From Lacinutrix algicola (GTDB lineage Bacteria > Bacteroidota > Bacteroidia > Flavobacteriales > Flavobacteriaceae), in assembly GCF_001418085.1 (NCBI RefSeq), contig NZ_LIQH01000027.1, positions 172,718 through 236,717 on the forward strand: 64,000 nt of DNA, read 5' to 3'. A program made the translations under genes and the position numbers. The notes beneath the pieces were generated by a model, which saw only the letters and a list, made by a program, of their open reading frames with translations, searched no databases and was not told the DNA's origin. Positions 61,248 to 64,000 of the stretch are shown here, piece by piece (within the stretch, counting starts at the first letter, position 1; each line of letters starts with the position of its first letter).

Positions 61248-63938
61248 TTGAAAAAAAATTACTACTTCAGTTTACTGTTACTTCTCTTGTGCACTTTCGC
61301 TAAAGCACAATCTGTTAACACTTCTTATTTATGTTTAGCCAACGGTGATATTGTATTGGCAGATTTCTCAACTTGCTCCACAACAGTCGTAGCGACCCAT
61401 TATAATGGTTTTTTTGATATTTCTCAAGGCGACACAAACGATACTTTATACGGAATAAGAGATGACGCTCTTTTTAGAATAAATACAGCAACAGGAGTAA
61501 TTACAGATTTAGGTACAATAACACCTATAGGTTTTAACGGAGCAATTACAATAACTTCATTAGTTAAAGAAAGTACAGGAGTACTTTTAGGTGTTAATAC
61601 AGATGCTCCAGGTGAATTATTTAGAATTAACGTCGCAAACATGACTGCTAATTATTTAGGAGATATAGGCTATGGTAGTGCTGGAGATTTAACCTATTTT
61701 GAAGGAATTCTATACCTTAGTGCAAACGGTAATAAACTTGTAGATGTAGATGTTAACACACCTTCTAACTCTACTCTAGTTGGTGATATTACTACATCAA
61801 GCGGACTTTCTAATATATTTGGAGTTGTAACAATAATAACACAAAATCCTTGTAGTATAGATCCTGATTACCAACTTATTGCTACAGGAGGAAATGATTC
61901 AGCAATATTAGATGTAAACGCTGTTCAAGCCAATGTAAACTGTAACAATATTACATCTTCTACTATATATGGTGCATCAGAAGTAGCATCGGATACTATT
62001 TGTTCAACAAGTTTGATTTTAGAGGAAGATGTTACAATGAGTACCTCTCCAGAATATTGTATAGTCGCTTCAACTCAACTTAATGCTACTCCAGATCCAA
62101 TTACACCACTTGGCACTTATTCTTACGAATGGGTAATAGATGGCACAACTACAGTTATTGGTACAAATTCAACTTTATCAATTAACATTAATTCTACAAC
62201 TACTTACAACTGTACAGTTACAGATTCTGGTAAAATTGCTCCAGATAATATCGCTTCGGATAGTATTACTGTAACAATAAATCAAGCACCTACTCAATCA
62301 ACAATTGAGTGTTGGGAAACTGCTACTTTTAATAACACTACTTGTACTTGGGATGTTAGTGGTACACAGCCAGCTCAACCTACTAATTTAGAATGTTGGG
62401 AAACCGCTACTTTTAACAACACAACATGTCTTTGGGAAATTTCTGGAACACAACCTGCGCAACCAACAACAGAATGCTGGGAAACGGTTACTTTTAATAA
62501 CACTACTTGTACTTGGAATATTAGTGGCACACAACCTACTCAACCTGCTAATTTAGAATGCTGGGAAAATGCTACTTTTAATAACACTACTTGTACTTGG
62601 GATATTAGTGGTACACAACCAGCACAACCTACAAATTTAGAATGCTGGGAAAATGTTACTTTTAATAATACATCTTGTACTTGGGAAACTACAGGAACAC
62701 AACCTACTCAACCTACAACAGCATGTTGGGAAACTGCGACTTTTAATACAATCTCTTGTTCTTGGGATGTTACAGGTACACAGCCTGCTCAACCTACTAA
62801 TTTAGAGTGTTGGGAAATAGCTACTTTAAACCAAACTACTTGTCTATGGGAAGTTTCTGGCACACAAGCTACGCAACCTACAACAGCATGTTGGGAAACC
62901 TCCACTTTTAACACAACCTCTTGTTCTTGGGATGTTACAGGTACACCACCTGTACAACCTATAACAGAATGTTGGGAAACAGCAACACTAAACTCAACAA
63001 CATGTGTTTGGGAAGTATCTGGTACACAACCTATGCAACCTACAACAGCGTGTTGGGAAACTGCTACCTTTAATACAACTTCTTGTACATGGGAAATTTC
63101 TGGTTCGCAAGCCACTCAACCAACAACAACATGTTGGGAAACTGCTACCTTTAATACAACTTCTTGTAGCTGGACTGTAAGTGGAACTCAGCCGCCAGCT
63201 CCAACAAACTTAGAGTGCTGGGAAACGGCTACATTTAATAATACAACTTGTACATGGGATCTATCTGGTACACAAACCATAACAACAAACGATATTTATT
63301 TAACTTTTTGTGAAGGAGAAACACTAACTCTTGATGCTTCTACTACTATTACAAATGCTCAATACTTATGGAGTACTAGCGAGCAGACGGCATCTATAGA
63401 AGTAAGTAGTCCTGGTATTTACAACCTTGAAGCTACAGATGGTTGCAGCACAGAGGTTACAAACTTTACCGTTACAACACTTGACAGTCCAATAATTGCA
63501 AACGTAGTAGCAGATAATTTTGATATTATTGTAACTACAAGTTCTGATGATAATTACCACTATTCTTTAGATGGTTTTAATTACCAAACTAGTAATGTAT
63601 TTACAAACATGCCTAATGGATTATATACTGTTTACGTAAAATCGCTTGAATGTAATTTTGTAGTAACCTTACAATATTTACACTTTTACGTTCCGCAGTT
63701 CTTCACTCCGAATGGTGATAATTTTCACGACTACTTTGAACTTAACGATTTAGAATATTTTGGAAACACAAGTGTTACTATTTTTAATCGCTTTGGCAAA
63801 TTATTATTCTCGGCAAGAAATAGAAGTGTAAAATGGGACGGAACCTTAAACGGAGCTTTACTTCCATCTTCAGATTATTGGTATTTAATAACCATAAATG
63901 ATCAAGAGTTTAAAGGACACTTTACTTTAAAAAGATAA
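61248..63938 (+). CDS. T9SS type B sorted surface protein with twelve Cys/Trp repeats
   Basis: From the TTG the protein has 896 residues and a clean signal peptide (KKNYYFSLLLLLLCTFAKAQ); starting at the ATG 21 codons earlier would place 21 atypical residues in front and put the promoter inside the gene. Residues about 22-220 resemble a beta-propeller-like domain (LCLANGDIVLADFSTCST, ITSLVKESTGVLLGV). A PKD/Ig-like stretch (YEWVIDGTTTVIGTNSTLS) follows. Then come twelve repeats of 27-28 residues (ECWETATFNNTTCTWDVSGTQ). The end is the gliding-motility type C-terminal domain (QFFTPNGDNFHDYF, VTIFNRFGKLLF, SDYWYLITINDQEFKGHFTLKR), the type B T9SS signal. It is probably a surface adhesin. Confidence 0.88.
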   Translation: MKKNYYFSLLLLLLCTFAKAQSVNTSYLCLANGDIVLADFSTCSTTVVATHYNGFFDISQGDTNDTLYGIRDDALFRINTATGVITDLGTITPIGFNGAITITSLVKESTGVLLGVNTDAPGELFRINVANMTANYLGDIGYGSAGDLTYFEGILYLSANGNKLVDVDVNTPSNSTLVGDITTSSGLSNIFGVVTIITQNPCSIDPDYQLIATGGNDSAILDVNAVQANVNCNNITSSTIYGASEVASDTICSTSLILEEDVTMSTSPEYCIVASTQLNATPDPITPLGTYSYEWVIDGTTTVIGTNSTLSININSTTTYNCTVTDSGKIAPDNIASDSITVTINQAPTQSTIECWETATFNNTTCTWDVSGTQPAQPTNLECWETATFNNTTCLWEISGTQPAQPTTECWETVTFNNTTCTWNISGTQPTQPANLECWENATFNNTTCTWDISGTQPAQPTNLECWENVTFNNTSCTWETTGTQPTQPTTACWETATFNTISCSWDVTGTQPAQPTNLECWEIATLNQTTCLWEVSGTQATQPTTACWETSTFNTTSCSWDVTGTPPVQPITECWETATLNSTTCVWEVSGTQPMQPTTACWETATFNTTSCTWEISGSQATQPTTTCWETATFNTTSCSWTVSGTQPPAPTNLECWETATFNNTTCTWDLSGTQTITTNDIYLTFCEGETLTLDASTTITNAQYLWSTSEQTASIEVSSPGIYNLEATDGCSTEVTNFTVTTLDSPIIANVVADNFDIIVTTSSDDNYHYSLDGFNYQTSNVFTNMPNGLYTVYVKSLECNFVVTLQYLHFYVPQFFTPNGDNFHDYFELNDLEYFGNTSVTIFNRFGKLLFSARNRSVKWDGTLNGALLPSSDYWYLITINDQEFKGHFTLKR
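62307..63290 (+). repeat. Twelve tandem coding repeats of 81-84 bp
   Basis: Each unit encodes CWE-x-x-T-F/L-N-x-T/I-x-C-x-W-x-x-x-G with a QP-rich linker. Units alternate between linkers ending TTx and TNL, so copies may have expanded as pairs. Sequence differences are mostly silent or conservative. Confidence 0.88.
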
Positions 63939-64000
63939 TCGTTTTATTTATAGAATATTAAACTAGTAAGTTGTTCGTTAAATGTTAATAATAACAAAAA

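Noticed and set aside
62789..63115. Minus-strand open frame of 108 codons with Cys/His/Val repeats
   Set aside because: It is the antisense image of the twelve tandem repeats and has no start signal or promoter.

Overview
The window is a piece of an AT-rich chromosome from a member of the Bacteroidota, most probably a marine Flavobacteriaceae. The signs are: many promoters with the Bacteroidota -7 box TAnnTTTG; two proteins with type IX secretion (T9SS) sorting tails; a PafA-type phosphatase; a CtlX-type hydrolase; the Bacteroidota-type small proteins bTHX and DUF4295 beside L28-L33-FtsY; a SusC-like/TonB-linked outer-membrane barrel; and bacillithiol synthesis (BshC). No rRNA, tRNA, integrase, transposase or CRISPR array was seen.

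Layout. 1-9.4 kb: mostly minus-strand housekeeping and envelope genes (guaA, cut by the window edge; bshC; a uracil-DNA-glycosylase-like protein carrying an in-frame repeat insertion; yaaA; an erythromycin-esterase-like protein; rluD; a PASTA protein). 9.6-24.5 kb: ddl-coaD, a TPR hybrid histidine kinase, a SulP transporter, an M14 peptidase, a four-repeat T9SS protein, a Nudix protein, pyrE, birA, rsfS-ftsH. 24.5-36 kb: a lipid block (LUD protein, cdsA, psd, acyl-CoA-binding protein, SdpI-like), pafA, an MlaEF-type ABC pair, DUF389, manC, a SprT-like protein, argS. 36-49 kb: a second TPR histidine kinase, ctlX, rimO, a serine hydrolase, ftsY with DUF4295-rpmG-rpmB, cinA, an Hpt protein, a FAH-family protein and an exonuclease.

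The accessory part is 49-64 kb. At 50.5-52.3 kb two successive units (5' box, gene, terminator) carry a GNAT acetyltransferase and a protein that looks like a PD-(D/E)XK nuclease. The second gene lies between two inverted copies of an attC-like imperfect palindrome. At 57.8-60.4 kb a TonB-type outer-membrane receptor has nine TCAA repeats directly against its start codon and a one-base frame break in a run of seven A. At 60.5-61.1 kb there are three tandem copies, about 205 bp apart, of what look like independent roughly 87-nt small RNA genes, each with a -7-like box and an intrinsic terminator. The window ends with a large T9SS type B surface protein built on twelve Cys/Trp repeats.

The best candidates for undescribed biology are the small-RNA trio and the cassette-like region. 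The possible phase variation of the receptor is the next best. All three rest on direct reading of the sequence; family names come from remembered motifs, not from searches.
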